64,000 nucleotides of DNA from Chitinivibrionales bacterium (GCA_035516255.1 DATJAL010000002.1:248001-312000); one strand, 5' to 3'. Counted from the first letter of the stretch, positions 42,641 to 52,068 are shown. Numbers and translations: made by a program. Notes: generated from the sequence alone by a model not told the origin.

Positions 42641-44650
42641 TTACTTCATTTCCATAGGCTGCCACAACTGGCCGTAATCGTACAGGTCGCGGGCCACCAT
42701 CATGTAAACGACGACCCGCTTCTTGTCGAGCATGTTTTTACGCGCGCGGTACCACTTGTCGCGCACGAGCGGCCCGCCGCCCCAGCTCGTGACGATGTCG
42801 ACGGGAATGCCCGTGTTTGCGGCGATATGCGCGCCCACGCCCGCCGCTTTGCAATCGACAAGCTCGAACACGCCGGTGAAGCTGTCGCCGATGAGCATGA
42901 CCGGCGAATCGGGGTTGTTCCCTTTGTAAAGAGTGCCGTCCGGGTTGTGAACCTGTCTGGCGCTAAGCTCCACCGCGGCGAACGCGGCCTTGTCCGCTTC
43001 GGCGAGCTTGTCCACGATGTCGCCCATCCGCGAGAATGTGGTGTCTTTCTCGGTGTATTTCACCGGAGTCTTCGACGCGTCGCCGTACCATGAAAATTGT
43101 TTTATGCGATCGGCGATGAGTTTCGCGGCGATCTCAAGACCGCGGTCTGTCCAGTGCGTGTCGTGCCTTTGGTATACCGCTTCCTTGAACTTTGCGTCGT
43201 CTTTTTTCGCGGCAAGAAACGCGGGCAGCAGGTCGATGACCTCGACGCCCGCGGCCTGAAGGTCCTTGAGAAATTTCCTGGAATAGGGATGGATGATGCC
43301 GTAAAGGTCTTTTGGTGTATTGTCAACCGGCAGTTTTTCGAAGTAGATGTCGGATTTATTAGGCACAGGTACGAAAATCAAGGAAATATTCTTGCTTTTG
43401 AGGAATTTGTTGAATTCCACAAGCTGCGGAATCGGATTCTTGTCTTTTGCCTGGAGCGACATGTCGCCGCTGTTGAGGTAGAGCGGCTCCCCGCTGAAAA
43501 ACAGCCAGTTGTCTTTTCCCTTGAAGCCTTTCTGTGCGGGCGGCAGCGTCTTTGCAAATGCGAGCACCGCCCGGCGGAACGGCTCGTCTTTCTTTGCCCA
43601 GACGGCGTAATCGCCGAATGCTTTCGTCTCCTGATCGAACCTGGCGTTGTTTTCCCTGAAATTTGCCGACACCGAGGTGTCGATGCCCGCCGGCACCGCG
43701 GCCGCTTGCGGCTGATTTGCCGGCGCGGCAGTAGGCGCCGCCTGTTTTTCCGCAGGGAAATCCACCAGGAAAACGTTGTAAAGGATTTTTCCCAGGGGAT
43801 TGCCTTTGATGACGACAAGCGGATTGTCCACGGTCAATCCTTTGAGCTCCTTCACCGCGCCCTTGTCCATGTCGGGCGTGGGCCATTTGGCCTGTCCGTT
43901 CATGTCAACCACGTCGGTGTTGAGCTTTGGATACCAGTAGGAGGCGAGCAGGTTCGCCCAGTCGATCACCTGTTCCTTTGTCAAGACCGTTTTTGAATAG
44001 TCGTTGCGGATGTAGCCAAGGGTTTTCTGAATGACGGCCTTATCAACCGAGCTGATGTTCAGCTTTGCGTATATTTCTTTGAACCCGTCCCTGTCCTCAT
44101 CGAGTACCGTGGCGTCAAGGAATTTCACCCACGGCTTGAACTCGATCTTCATCCAGATCTGCGTCGAATCGCCGGAGCCGTGGAGGTAAACCGCCGCGAT
44201 TTCCTGATAAGGCATGAAAACCGAAGGGTCGGCCCATTTTTCGGAGACGATTTTCGAGCCGAGCTTCGCGAGATCGTCGTTTTTCGTCACGTCCCAGAGT
44301 TTCGCCTGCAGCGGGTCCCAGGCCATGGGCAGGTCTTTTTCCTCATTGGTAAGCGGGGTTTTCGCAAGGGTCGCGCACACGTCGGTGACCGTGCCGCCAA
44401 AGGTGAGGCCTGCAAGGCCGATTTGCTTCGGCGGCCTTTTCGGGTTCACGGCCTGCGGGTCGAACCGAACGGGATTGGCGGTGTATGCGGCGTAATCGAG
44501 GTTGGCCAAAGTAGGCACGCTGATCCTGCGGATCATGGTGCGCGAGGTGATACGGTTGTATCCCTTGTTGACGGTTTCGAACGGGGCGGCGCTGACCGAG
44601 GTGATGAAAAAAGCAGCGGCGGCCATTAAAAAAACGACTTTTGACTGCAT
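42641..44650 (-). CDS. AlgJ/AlgX-like SGNH protein with extra N-terminal domain
   Basis: A 669-residue exported protein, signal 1-21. The C-terminal 330 residues form an AlgJ/AlgX-type SGNH hydrolase fold: GKDNWLFFSGEPLYLNSGD (the WLF block), RHDTHWTDRGLEIAA with the catalytic D-x-H-W, and VMLIGDSFTGVFE with the nucleophile serine. Family role: transfer of acetyl groups to an extracellular polysaccharide in the periplasm. The N-terminal 300 residues are not recognised; they include a calcium-loop-like DEDRDGFKEIY. It is last in the acylation operon, 15 bases after the second SGNH gene. Confidence 0.85.
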   Translation of the reverse strand: MQSKVVFLMAAAAFFITSVSAAPFETVNKGYNRITSRTMIRRISVPTLANLDYAAYTANPVRFDPQAVNPKRPPKQIGLAGLTFGGTVTDVCATLAKTPLTNEEKDLPMAWDPLQAKLWDVTKNDDLAKLGSKIVSEKWADPSVFMPYQEIAAVYLHGSGDSTQIWMKIEFKPWVKFLDATVLDEDRDGFKEIYAKLNISSVDKAVIQKTLGYIRNDYSKTVLTKEQVIDWANLLASYWYPKLNTDVVDMNGQAKWPTPDMDKGAVKELKGLTVDNPLVVIKGNPLGKILYNVFLVDFPAEKQAAPTAAPANQPQAAAVPAGIDTSVSANFRENNARFDQETKAFGDYAVWAKKDEPFRRAVLAFAKTLPPAQKGFKGKDNWLFFSGEPLYLNSGDMSLQAKDKNPIPQLVEFNKFLKSKNISLIFVPVPNKSDIYFEKLPVDNTPKDLYGIIHPYSRKFLKDLQAAGVEVIDLLPAFLAAKKDDAKFKEAVYQRHDTHWTDRGLEIAAKLIADRIKQFSWYGDASKTPVKYTEKDTTFSRMGDIVDKLAEADKAAFAAVELSARQVHNPDGTLYKGNNPDSPVMLIGDSFTGVFELVDCKAAGVGAHIAANTGIPVDIVTSWGGGPLVRDKWYRARKNMLDKKRVVVYMMVARDLYDYGQLWQPMEMK

Positions 44651-44665
44651 GAAAGAAATCCTTTT

Positions 44666-46306
44666 CTACTCGTTTGATGCCATGGCAAGCGGGACGTCCT
44701 TCCATCCCTCGTTTCCATACCGGAAGTCGCGCTCCACCACTTCCCATATGACAAGTTTTTTGCCCTTGAGCAGGTTCACCTTGCGCGCGAGCGATTCGCG
44801 CACGAGCGTCGAAGCGCCGCCGTCGCTCACGATGGTGGCGATGGGCTGCGAAAGCTCTTTCGCGAGGTGCGCGATCCAGCCGGCCGAGCGCGGCTCGTCG
44901 GTCTGGTAGATGCGCGAAAAGCTGTCGCCGATGAGCACGATCTGCGAATTCTTAGAATCGTCTTTGTAAAGGTGCCTGCCGGTCTCGGCCCCGGCGGCGT
45001 CGCGCTCAACCTGATATACCTGATAACAGCGGGTCTTTTCGGTGGCAAACGCCACCGAAAGATCGTTGACCTTGAACGCGGGAAGTGTGGTCATGACGCC
45101 CACGTCGCCGGTCCTGTCGATGAAGACCGAGTCGAGGACATATTCCGTCGTACCCGCCCGGTACCACGGATATCGCTTGATGCGGTCGGCCACGGTGCGG
45201 GCCGCGACCATGACCCCTCTCGCGCGCCAGTGCGTGTCTTTTGACAGATACATCGAGTCTCCGGCAGTGGAGTCATTTTTACGCTCTGCGAGAAAGGGGG
45301 TGAAAAGATCCACCGTCTCGATGCCGGCGGTGCGCAGGTCGCGGATGGCCCTACTCGAATTTCCTTGGGCAGCGGTCTGTGCCGGATTTGCATTTTGGGC
45401 GAGCATGTCGGGGTAGATGCTCGGTTTACCCGGAACCACGACCACCAAAAGGTCCACACCGAATTCCGCGAGCTGCTTTTTGAATTTGACGGCGGCCTGT
45501 ATGGGGTTGTCGGAGACCACCTGGTCGTTGGGATCCACGATGATGGCGCGCTTGTCAAGAACATAGGGCCGGATCAGGTAATCGACGTCCTGTTTGTAAA
45601 AGAACCACGCGTTCCTGCCGAGAACGCCCTTTTCGCCGAGGTCACGGTACAGGGCATACCGGAGGAAGAACATGATCGGCCGCGCCCACGTCGTGTAGAT
45701 CGAGGTGTTTTCGATTTCCTTTTCATAAGGCCGCAGATACTTCGCGTCCCAGAAAATCACCGGCAGGTTTTTAACGACCAGCAGCGCTTTTACTGCAGCC
45801 GACGGTTTTCGGTACCGCGCGGCAACTTGCGCGGTGAACGCCCTGGCTTCCGAGCAGAAGCGCGCCGATGCCGCGCGGTCGCCGTTGCGCAGGCTTAACA
45901 GAAGAGAATCAAACGGCTTTGCGTAACGATCGATTTCCTGAACGGATTTCGAGGACTGGCTGGCCTTGACATGGCGGTTGAACGTCGAAACGGTCTTTTG
46001 TAATTCCGCAACGTCAACCATGGCCTCGTCGGCCTGTGCTTGGGGCCGCTGCGAGTCCCATGCCGCGCCGCTGTCGACGCCGGCCGATGGAATCTCGGCG
46101 GCCATCGAATCAACCCGCGCCTGAATTCGGCCGATGAGCCGGTTCATTGTCTCCGCGCGTTTGACCGGAGTGATGAAGGTGTCTTTGAACAGGTCAAGCA
46201 CCTGGATGCGTTGGCCGGTCGTTTTTTCCACTATGGCCTGCGAAACGGGCACGGCGAAAATGAGGAACAGAAAGATCGTGCTGAAGATGGCGGCTGCTTT
46301 TTTCAT
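44666..46306 (-). CDS. AlgJ/AlgX-like SGNH protein
   Basis: A 546-residue protein with an N-terminal membrane anchor or signal (1-24). Residues about 215-540 are an AlgJ/AlgX-like domain: GRNAWFFYKQDVDYLIRPY, SKDTHWRARGVMVAA (D-x-H-W), IVLIGDSFSRIYQTDEPRS (GDS block) and LARKVNLLKGKKLVIWEVVERDF near the end. The first 200 residues are helical and could reach the membrane protein AlgI. It lies between the MBOAT gene (18-base gap) and the larger SGNH gene. Two SGNH genes in one operon suggest either two acceptor sugars or a relay, as with AlgJ and AlgX. Confidence 0.87.
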   Translation of the reverse strand: MKKAAAIFSTIFLFLIFAVPVSQAIVEKTTGQRIQVLDLFKDTFITPVKRAETMNRLIGRIQARVDSMAAEIPSAGVDSGAAWDSQRPQAQADEAMVDVAELQKTVSTFNRHVKASQSSKSVQEIDRYAKPFDSLLLSLRNGDRAASARFCSEARAFTAQVAARYRKPSAAVKALLVVKNLPVIFWDAKYLRPYEKEIENTSIYTTWARPIMFFLRYALYRDLGEKGVLGRNAWFFYKQDVDYLIRPYVLDKRAIIVDPNDQVVSDNPIQAAVKFKKQLAEFGVDLLVVVVPGKPSIYPDMLAQNANPAQTAAQGNSSRAIRDLRTAGIETVDLFTPFLAERKNDSTAGDSMYLSKDTHWRARGVMVAARTVADRIKRYPWYRAGTTEYVLDSVFIDRTGDVGVMTTLPAFKVNDLSVAFATEKTRCYQVYQVERDAAGAETGRHLYKDDSKNSQIVLIGDSFSRIYQTDEPRSAGWIAHLAKELSQPIATIVSDGGASTLVRESLARKVNLLKGKKLVIWEVVERDFRYGNEGWKDVPLAMASNE

Positions 46307-46324
46307 GGTTTGTTTCCCTCCGCC

Positions 46325-47752
46325 TTAAAACTGAAAGTACAGGAAGGGACTGTACGTTTGCGTGAACATGCCGAGTATGGCGTACAGGAAAATGATCATG
46401 CAGATGATGAGCTTGCCGGGTGTAATGCCCTTTGCAATCCAGTTGTACGCCTGCATGGGCTGCCATACCAGCGCGGCGCAGATCAGCATTTCAAAGATGT
46501 GGCGCGTGGAAAAGATTTCCGCGCTCAAAAGCGGCGCCGATGCGGCGCCGGACACGACGCCGGTCATGGCGCCCCAGTACAGCAGCGCCTGGTGGAACGA
46601 CGGCGCGCGGAACTGCACCCAGCCGAAAAGTATGATGACAAAGGTGAATGCGACCTGCGTCCAGCCCGGCGCCCAGGAATATGCGGTCTTCTTGTTGAGC
46701 ACGCGCTCGTAAATAAGGAACGCGCCTTGGTAAATTCCCCACAATACGAAGGTCATGCTCGCGCCGTGCCACAGGCCGCACAGGAAAAAGGCGAACCCGA
46801 GGTTGAAATAGGTGCGGGCCGTGCCCTTGCGGTTCCCGCCGAGCGGGATGTACAGATAATCCATGATAAAGGACGACAGGGTCATGTGCCACCGTTTCCA
46901 GAAAATTGAAATGCTTTTGGAGAGATAGGGCGCATTGAAATTTTTCGGGAATTCTATGCCCATCATGCGTGCGAGCCCCACGGCCATGTCCGAGTAACCG
47001 CAGAAGTCGAAATATATTTGGAACGAATACGCGATCACGCCCCACCACGCGTTGAGCATGCCGGGAGCATCAGCGCCGAACGCCGCGTCCGCGATACCGG
47101 CCGCCGGGTCGGCAAGAAGGATTTTTTTGGCGAACCCGAGCATGAAAATCGCGGTGCCGCTGGCGAACTTTTCCCACGAATGGGTGCGCACCATCAATTG
47201 GTCCGCGACCGACTGGTACCGGATGATGGGGCCCGCGATCAGGTGGGGGTACAGGCCGAGAAAGCACGAGAACGCGCCGAAGGTGGGCGCCTGTTTTGCG
47301 TCGCCTTTGTAAACGTCGATCACGTAGCTCAGCGCCACGAACGTGTAAAACGAAATGCCCGAGGGCAGAAGCACCTTGAGAATATGGAACAGGTGCGTGG
47401 GCCCGCCGCAGACGTGGATAAGGCCGTTGAGTCCGCCCATGAAGAACATGTAATACTTGAAAAAGCCGAGGAGCAGGAGATCGGTGACAATGGCGAACAC
47501 CAGCGCGGTCTTTCGCCGCTGTTTCGTGGCGTCGGGTTTGACGATGATTTCGGCGCATAAATAATCTTTATAGGAGGTGATGAACAGGAGAAGCGTGAAC
47601 CACGGCACGAGCCAGCCGTAAAACACGTAGCTCATGATCGTGATCCACATGTTCTTGAGATAGAAATTCTTCCACTTGAACGGCAGGGCGAAATAAACCG
47701 TCAGAAAAATGGGCAGAAAATAAAACAGAAAGATGTGCGATGAAAAGACCAT
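46325..47752 (-). CDS. algI: AlgI-type MBOAT O-acyltransferase
   Basis: A 475-residue membrane protein of the MBOAT family with 10 or more helices. Markers are VLLPSGISFYTFVALSYVIDVYKG, FPKNFNAPYLSKSISIFWKRWHMTLSSFIMDY (in part) and the active-site histidine in FFLCGLWHGASMTFVLWG. AlgI passes acetyl groups from the cytoplasm across the inner membrane to periplasmic SGNH transferases, here encoded by the next two genes. No alginate synthesis genes are present, so the acceptor is probably another surface polysaccharide. Confidence 0.95.
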   Translation of the reverse strand: MVFSSHIFLFYFLPIFLTVYFALPFKWKNFYLKNMWITIMSYVFYGWLVPWFTLLLFITSYKDYLCAEIIVKPDATKQRRKTALVFAIVTDLLLLGFFKYYMFFMGGLNGLIHVCGGPTHLFHILKVLLPSGISFYTFVALSYVIDVYKGDAKQAPTFGAFSCFLGLYPHLIAGPIIRYQSVADQLMVRTHSWEKFASGTAIFMLGFAKKILLADPAAGIADAAFGADAPGMLNAWWGVIAYSFQIYFDFCGYSDMAVGLARMMGIEFPKNFNAPYLSKSISIFWKRWHMTLSSFIMDYLYIPLGGNRKGTARTYFNLGFAFFLCGLWHGASMTFVLWGIYQGAFLIYERVLNKKTAYSWAPGWTQVAFTFVIILFGWVQFRAPSFHQALLYWGAMTGVVSGAASAPLLSAEIFSTRHIFEMLICAALVWQPMQAYNWIAKGITPGKLIICMIIFLYAILGMFTQTYSPFLYFQF

Positions 47753-47791
47753 GCTCGGTTCTCCTGTGAGGCCCCTTCGAAGGTGCTGTGG

Positions 47792-48361
47792 TTACTGTAC
47801 TATATCGGCCCGTACGGCATAGTATTTGTTAAGGTCCGAATCCTGGTACTCATCCTCAACGTTGTCCTTCCAGATTTTGTCGATGGGTGTGATGAGCCAG
47901 AGTTTGTGCTTTGCACCCACTTCCATTTTTTCCACGGTCCCCGAAACGTTCTTTTTCATGGCGTCCTTGATCTGGGAACGGGGGATGAGCGGGTTGTAAT
48001 GGCCCACCAGGATGTCCTGCGCCTTGTACGAACCCTTCACCACGCTGAGCACCCGGTATTTCATGATGTAAACGTAGTTATAAAGGTCGTTGGAGGCAAA
48101 CTTGCCCGGGATCTCGGTGATGCGCGCGACAACGATGAGTGTATCGGATTTTGCAGGAGCACCCTTTGCGGCCGCTTGCTTCGGGGCCGGCGCTGTTTTC
48201 TGCACCGATGGAGCTGCCGCCTTTTCCTGTTCTGCCGGGGCGCTTTTCGCGGGCTTGGCCGTGGTCTTTTGCGCCGCAGCGGAATCGGTCTGGCCGCATG
48301 CGGAAACGACAAGAAAAACGCCGATCAACGCAGCGCAGATATATACAAGTACGCGTTTCAT
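47792..48361 (-). CDS. Lipoprotein leading the acylation operon
   Basis: A 189-residue lipoprotein (signal ending VVSAC). Residues 25-70 are a flexible linker rich in alanine, lysine and proline; residues 72-189 form a beta domain (TLIVVARITEIPGK, YRVLSVVKGSYKAQDILVGHY, KHKLWLITPIDKIWKD) with no firm family. It is 39 bases before algI, so it is probably expressed with the acyltransferase genes and may hold the periplasmic complex or its acceptor. Function is inferred from position only. Confidence 0.7.
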   Translation of the reverse strand: MKRVLVYICAALIGVFLVVSACGQTDSAAAQKTTAKPAKSAPAEQEKAAAPSVQKTAPAPKQAAAKGAPAKSDTLIVVARITEIPGKFASNDLYNYVYIMKYRVLSVVKGSYKAQDILVGHYNPLIPRSQIKDAMKKNVSGTVEKMEVGAKHKLWLITPIDKIWKDNVEDEYQDSDLNKYYAVRADIVQ

Positions 48362-48460
48362 GAAAACCTCCTATAAAAAAGTGACAAAGTGACAAATTCC
48401 GGATAGAATAATGATGTTAATCATCCAGGCTAATTGACAAAGAACTTAATGCTATGATTT

Positions 48461-48526
48461 GTCATTCCCACGAAAGCGGGAATCTATTTCCTTTGCCGAC
48501 TGGACTCCCGCGTTCGCGGGAGTGAC
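48461..48526. repeat. REP/BIME-like palindromic repeat (copy 3)
   Basis: Paired inverted halves: GTCATTCCCACGAAAGCGGG (48461-48480) and GGACTCCCGCGTTCGCGGGA ending GTGAC. The central part AATCTATTTC and GACTGGACTCCCG is shared with copy 4 at 57.5 kb. It lies between two operons. Confidence 0.8.
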
Positions 48527-48607
48527 ATTGTTTTATTTTCCTATAATCAAATATCAATCAATAGACCTTAAAATTATGAATTTATTAACTTATTGACGCG
48601 TAACCCG

Positions 48608-49513
48608 TCAACCATTTCTTCTCGGAAACACCCTGGGCAATTGCTCGGTAACTTTTTTAGGCGCATACCCAAGGTCTTTCATCGCATCCGCCGGATCAAG
48701 ATTGGCATCCTGGATTATCCCCGCGATCACCTGCCATTTGAGCGGCGGATCGCGCATGACAACCTTCATCATCGCCGCGATCATCTTGCACAGCCACACC
48801 GGAAGGCGCACCACCGGCTTGCGCTCCATGTCCATCAGCCTCAGGCAGAGCCGCGTGAAATCGATCATGCTCACGGCCTCTCCGCCGCTGAGGTTGTAAA
48901 TTTTTCCGAACGTTTTCTTGCTGCCGCAAGCGGCGAGCAGGCCAGCATTGACATCCTCAACATACACCGGCCGCTTGAGCGCGGCGCCGCTGCCGATGAA
49001 CGGTACCGCCGGGAATTTTTTCAGGTACTCGAGGTACAGGTCGAATTCCTGGCCGCCTTTTTCGCCGTACACCAGCGTGGGCCTGAGCATGGTGTAATCA
49101 AGCCCCGAGTTTTTAACAATCTCCTCCGCCGCCCGTTTGGAGAGCGAATAGGGCGTTGGGGCCGGGTAAGTGACTGATGCCGACGACACGTAAATGAAAT
49201 GCCCGACCTTTGCCTTTACCGCTTCGTCGACAATGTTTCTTGTGCCTTCAACGTTTATCTTTTGAAAGACCGCTTCATCCCTTGAAATGATGACCGCCGC
49301 AAGGTGCAGCACCGTGTCAACGCCGTCGCAGACCGCGGCGAGGCCGGCCCTGTCGGCGATGTCCGCATGCCTGATGTCGGCGGCAGTGTCCTTGACGCGT
49401 GCGACAAACGGGTCGCCCGGCATGCACAGCACGCGAACTTTTTTCCCCTGGTGCGCGAGCATGCGCACCAGCACGCTCCCCATAGCGCCCGTGCCGCCGG
49501 TGACGAGTATCAT
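48608..49513 (-). CDS. NAD-dependent epimerase/dehydratase (extended SDR)
   Basis: A 301-residue oxidoreductase with a Rossmann fold: GGTGAMG (6-12), D-box HADIAD, VLHLAAV, and the active YSLSKRAAEE (Y and K) with YVSSASVTYP before it. Residues 170-290 form the substrate lid (GKIYNLSGGEAVSMIDFTRL). It overlaps the GT2 gene by ATGA. Class features suggest a sugar nucleotide or isoprenoid substrate; the position after a GT2 and an ArnA-like gene favours a role in glycan or lipid-linked sugar formation. Confidence 0.88.
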   Translation of the reverse strand: MILVTGGTGAMGSVLVRMLAHQGKKVRVLCMPGDPFVARVKDTAADIRHADIADRAGLAAVCDGVDTVLHLAAVIISRDEAVFQKINVEGTRNIVDEAVKAKVGHFIYVSSASVTYPAPTPYSLSKRAAEEIVKNSGLDYTMLRPTLVYGEKGGQEFDLYLEYLKKFPAVPFIGSGAALKRPVYVEDVNAGLLAACGSKKTFGKIYNLSGGEAVSMIDFTRLCLRLMDMERKPVVRLPVWLCKMIAAMMKVVMRDPPLKWQVIAGIIQDANLDPADAMKDLGYAPKKVTEQLPRVFPRRNG

Positions 49514-50214
49514 CGCGGTTTGTACCTTCCTGCAAGATACCGTGCCATGACCCCGAGCACGCTCATGCCGTATTCCACCGGCCGCAGGTACGAAACCTCG
49601 TCGGCGTACCGTGTGGGGATCGGCATTTCGGCGATCGACAGTCCGGCAGCCCGGCCGAGCGCGATCAGTTCAATGTCGCACTCGAAACCGGCGCTCAGGC
49701 GGTCGAACGGCAGCGTTTCAAGCGCCTTTCTGCCATAGCAGAGCATGCCGCTGTGATAATCCGTGAGCGAAAGCCCGAAAACGATATTTTCAAAGAACGT
49801 CAAAGTCTTTCCCGCAAAATATTTGTACCGCGGCATGCCTCCGGAAAGCGCGGTGCCCGGAGCGATGCGCGAGCCCTGCATGATGTCGATGTTGTTTGCC
49901 GCCATTTTCCCGATGAACCCCGGGATCGCCTCCGGAGGATACTGGCCGTCGGCGTGGAGGCATACCGCGTAATCGCAGGCGTCCCCCTTGCAGCGTGAGA
50001 GTCCTTCGCGCACGGCCTTGCCGTATCCGCGGTTCCACGAGAAGTGAACCGGCCGCACCTTGGGATTCTCATGTGACAATTGTTCGATGACGGCGGCGGT
50101 GCCGTCGTTCGAGCCGTCGTTGACGATCCACAGGTGCGCGATGTCGTTCCACAGCTCCCGGGGAATGCGGGCGGCCACGCCTTCGAGGTGGCGCTCGGCG
50201 TTGAAAGCCGGCAT
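49510..50214 (-). CDS. GT2 glycosyltransferase, probable start frameshift
   Basis: The frame from ATG 50214 gives 234 residues beginning at MPAFNAERHLEGV, with WIVNDGSNDGT, the HADGQYPPEAI metal motif and YHSGMLCYGRKAL, all typical of DPM1-like GT2 enzymes that use polyprenyl-phosphate or sugar acceptors. The usual first beta strand (KISIF) is encoded just upstream in frame but has no ATG, GTG or TTG start. A GTG (50237-50235) with perfect GGGAGG spacing lies in the next frame; one added base in the A-run at 50229-50226 would yield MVRKISIFMPAFNAE. So the gene seems to have lost one base, in nature or in assembly. No membrane helices follow. Confidence 0.8.
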   Translation of the reverse strand: MPAFNAERHLEGVAARIPRELWNDIAHLWIVNDGSNDGTAAVIEQLSHENPKVRPVHFSWNRGYGKAVREGLSRCKGDACDYAVCLHADGQYPPEAIPGFIGKMAANNIDIMQGSRIAPGTALSGGMPRYKYFAGKTLTFFENIVFGLSLTDYHSGMLCYGRKALETLPFDRLSAGFECDIELIALGRAAGLSIAEMPIPTRYADEVSYLRPVEYGMSVLGVMARYLAGRYKPR

Positions 50215-50237
50215 AAAAATGGAAATTTTCTTACCAC

Positions 50238-51335
50238 TCAGATTGCCTCCCTCACCGCGTGGGCGTTTGCGTATTCCTTGATGTAAAATGCCATGGCGGT
50301 GCGCAGCGCCTTGTCAAGAGGAACTGCCGGCTCCCATCCCAGCAGCGTTTTCGCGAGCGTGATGTCCGGGACGCGGCGGTCGGAATCCTCGTAGCCCTCG
50401 CCGTAAAATTCGGACGAGGTCACGTCCTGGGTGACATACGGGAAATCGGCGGACTCCGGGAGCAGTTCCCGGTACAGCGCGATCATGGTGCCGGCAAGGC
50501 CCGCGATGGTGGTCTCGTTTCTGGGATTGCCGACATTGAAAACGCGGCCTTTTGCGCTGTCGGGATGAGCAAGGATGGCCATCACCGCGCCGACCGCGTC
50601 CTCGATGGCGGTAAAGCAGCGGCGGTTTCTCCCGCCGTCAACGAGCTTGAGCGGCTTTTGCGACAACAGCGCCTCCATGAAGCACGCCAGCACGCGCGGC
50701 ACGCCCTCGCCGTCGATGCCGGGCAGAAAGTCCATGCGCGGCCCGATAAAGTTGAACGGACGCACGACGGTGTAGGCGAGGCCGCGCTCGAACCCGTACC
50801 CGTATATCGCGCGCTCGAGCAGCTGCTTTGCGCAGGCATAGGTCCAGCGTTGCGCGTGTATAGGCCCGAGCACGAAAGGGGTGGTTTCCTCTTTGAAAAC
50901 GTCGGTGCCGGAATTAAAGGGCACATTCGCCTGGTGGGAGACCGTGGTGCCGTACACCTCGCACGTGGAAAAATGGATGAGCCATTTCTTCAACGCTGCG
51001 CAGCGGTCGACGATTTCAAGCGGGCGCGTAAAATTGCTCCTGATTACCTCGAGGGGGATCGTGTTGTAGAGGGACGGGTTGCACAATGCGACAAGGGAGA
51101 TCACCGCGTCGCTTTTTTTGATGTACTCCTCGACGCCCGCCGGGGACTCGATGTTGATGTTCGCATAGGTAAATTTCGGATTGGCGAGGTGTTCGGAGAT
51201 TTTCGATGGACTCCTGTCTATGCCGTAGATAAGCCAATCCGTGGTGCCGAGGATGCGCTCGACAAGGTGCGATCCGATGAACCCGCCGCAGCCGAGGATG
51301 CAGACCGTGCGGGGGAAAGCGGGGTATGTCGTCAT
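50238..51335 (-). CDS. ArnA-like NAD-dependent dehydrogenase/decarboxylase
   Basis: A 365-residue extended SDR that matches the C-terminal half of ArnA, which oxidatively decarboxylates UDP-glucuronate. Visible are GCGGFIGSHLVERIL, FSTCEVYGTTV, GPIHAQRWTYACAKQLLERAIYGYG (Y and K of the active site), VVRPFNFIGPRMD and the LVDGGRNRRCFTAIEDAVGAV block. ArnB and ArnT are absent, so the product may be a pentose-type donor for the neighbouring GT2 and not Ara4N for lipid A. It starts at ATG 51335 with a GGAGG site, 21 bases after the Ig-like lipoprotein gene. Confidence 0.85.
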   Translation of the reverse strand: MTTYPAFPRTVCILGCGGFIGSHLVERILGTTDWLIYGIDRSPSKISEHLANPKFTYANINIESPAGVEEYIKKSDAVISLVALCNPSLYNTIPLEVIRSNFTRPLEIVDRCAALKKWLIHFSTCEVYGTTVSHQANVPFNSGTDVFKEETTPFVLGPIHAQRWTYACAKQLLERAIYGYGFERGLAYTVVRPFNFIGPRMDFLPGIDGEGVPRVLACFMEALLSQKPLKLVDGGRNRRCFTAIEDAVGAVMAILAHPDSAKGRVFNVGNPRNETTIAGLAGTMIALYRELLPESADFPYVTQDVTSSEFYGEGYEDSDRRVPDITLAKTLLGWEPAVPLDKALRTAMAFYIKEYANAHAVREAI

Positions 51336-51356
51336 GATAAAGAACCTCCGGCTCCT

Positions 51357-52049
51357 TTAGTTCGCAACGGTAAATACGCCGCTGAGGTCCTTATACTGGT
51401 CATTGCTGTATTGGCGGACTTTGACGATGCAGGTTGAACTTGGATAGGAGGAGGAGAAGTCATATCCTGTTTCCGATCCGACAATCCACTGGTACGACAA
51501 GGCGGCGGATATCGAGATGGAACCCGCGCCGATGATTTCGTTGTATGATTTGCCGTTGTCGGTCGAAAGCATCACCTCAACCGATGAAACCTGCACCGGG
51601 CATGCACGCCAGGCAAGCGTCACCGAGTCGCCCACATGAACGGTCTGGCCGCCAAGCGCATTGGTGAGAATGATGAACTTTTCATGAATATACCCCGAGA
51701 GCCCCGCATTGTACGCTCCGGCATTGTCCTCTACTTTGATTTGAAAGCTGTCCGAAGGCCATAGGGTGGGCAGGACCACTTTTGCTTCGGTCGAATTCAC
51801 CGGAATGACCACCGCGAATTGCTGCCAGGTGCTTGAGGTCAAATGATAATTATAAGAAATGACCGGGTTTGCAACTGACTGGGTCCATTGAACGGGGGTC
51901 GTGTCTCCTGCGAGAAGCTTTGCGCCGTCTGCGGGAGACGTGATCGCAATCGCCTGTTTGGACTGGGTTGGGCCTGAGCCGCAGTGTGGAACCAAAAGCA
52001 GCGTTCCGCACAGCGCGGTAGTTGACAGAAGCAGCGTTGACAGTTTCAT
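51357..52049 (-). CDS. Ig-like lipoprotein
   Basis: A 230-residue lipoprotein (signal ending LLLVPHC). Residues 30-230 hold two Ig-like/Kre9-type modules: AIAITSPADGAKLLAGDTTPVQW at the start of the first, and GGQTVHVGDSVTLAWRACPVQVSSVEVMLS at the start of the second, with SCIVKV-like strand near the end (SSTCIVKVRQYSND). This module type is common in cell-surface and polysaccharide-binding proteins. It is in the middle of the six-gene operon, 19 bases after the glycine-rich protein gene. Confidence 0.7.
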   Translation of the reverse strand: MKLSTLLLSTTALCGTLLLVPHCGSGPTQSKQAIAITSPADGAKLLAGDTTPVQWTQSVANPVISYNYHLTSSTWQQFAVVIPVNSTEAKVVLPTLWPSDSFQIKVEDNAGAYNAGLSGYIHEKFIILTNALGGQTVHVGDSVTLAWRACPVQVSSVEVMLSTDNGKSYNEIIGAGSISISAALSYQWIVGSETGYDFSSSYPSSTCIVKVRQYSNDQYKDLSGVFTVAN

Positions 52050-52068
52050 GAGAGTTTCCTTTCGGATG

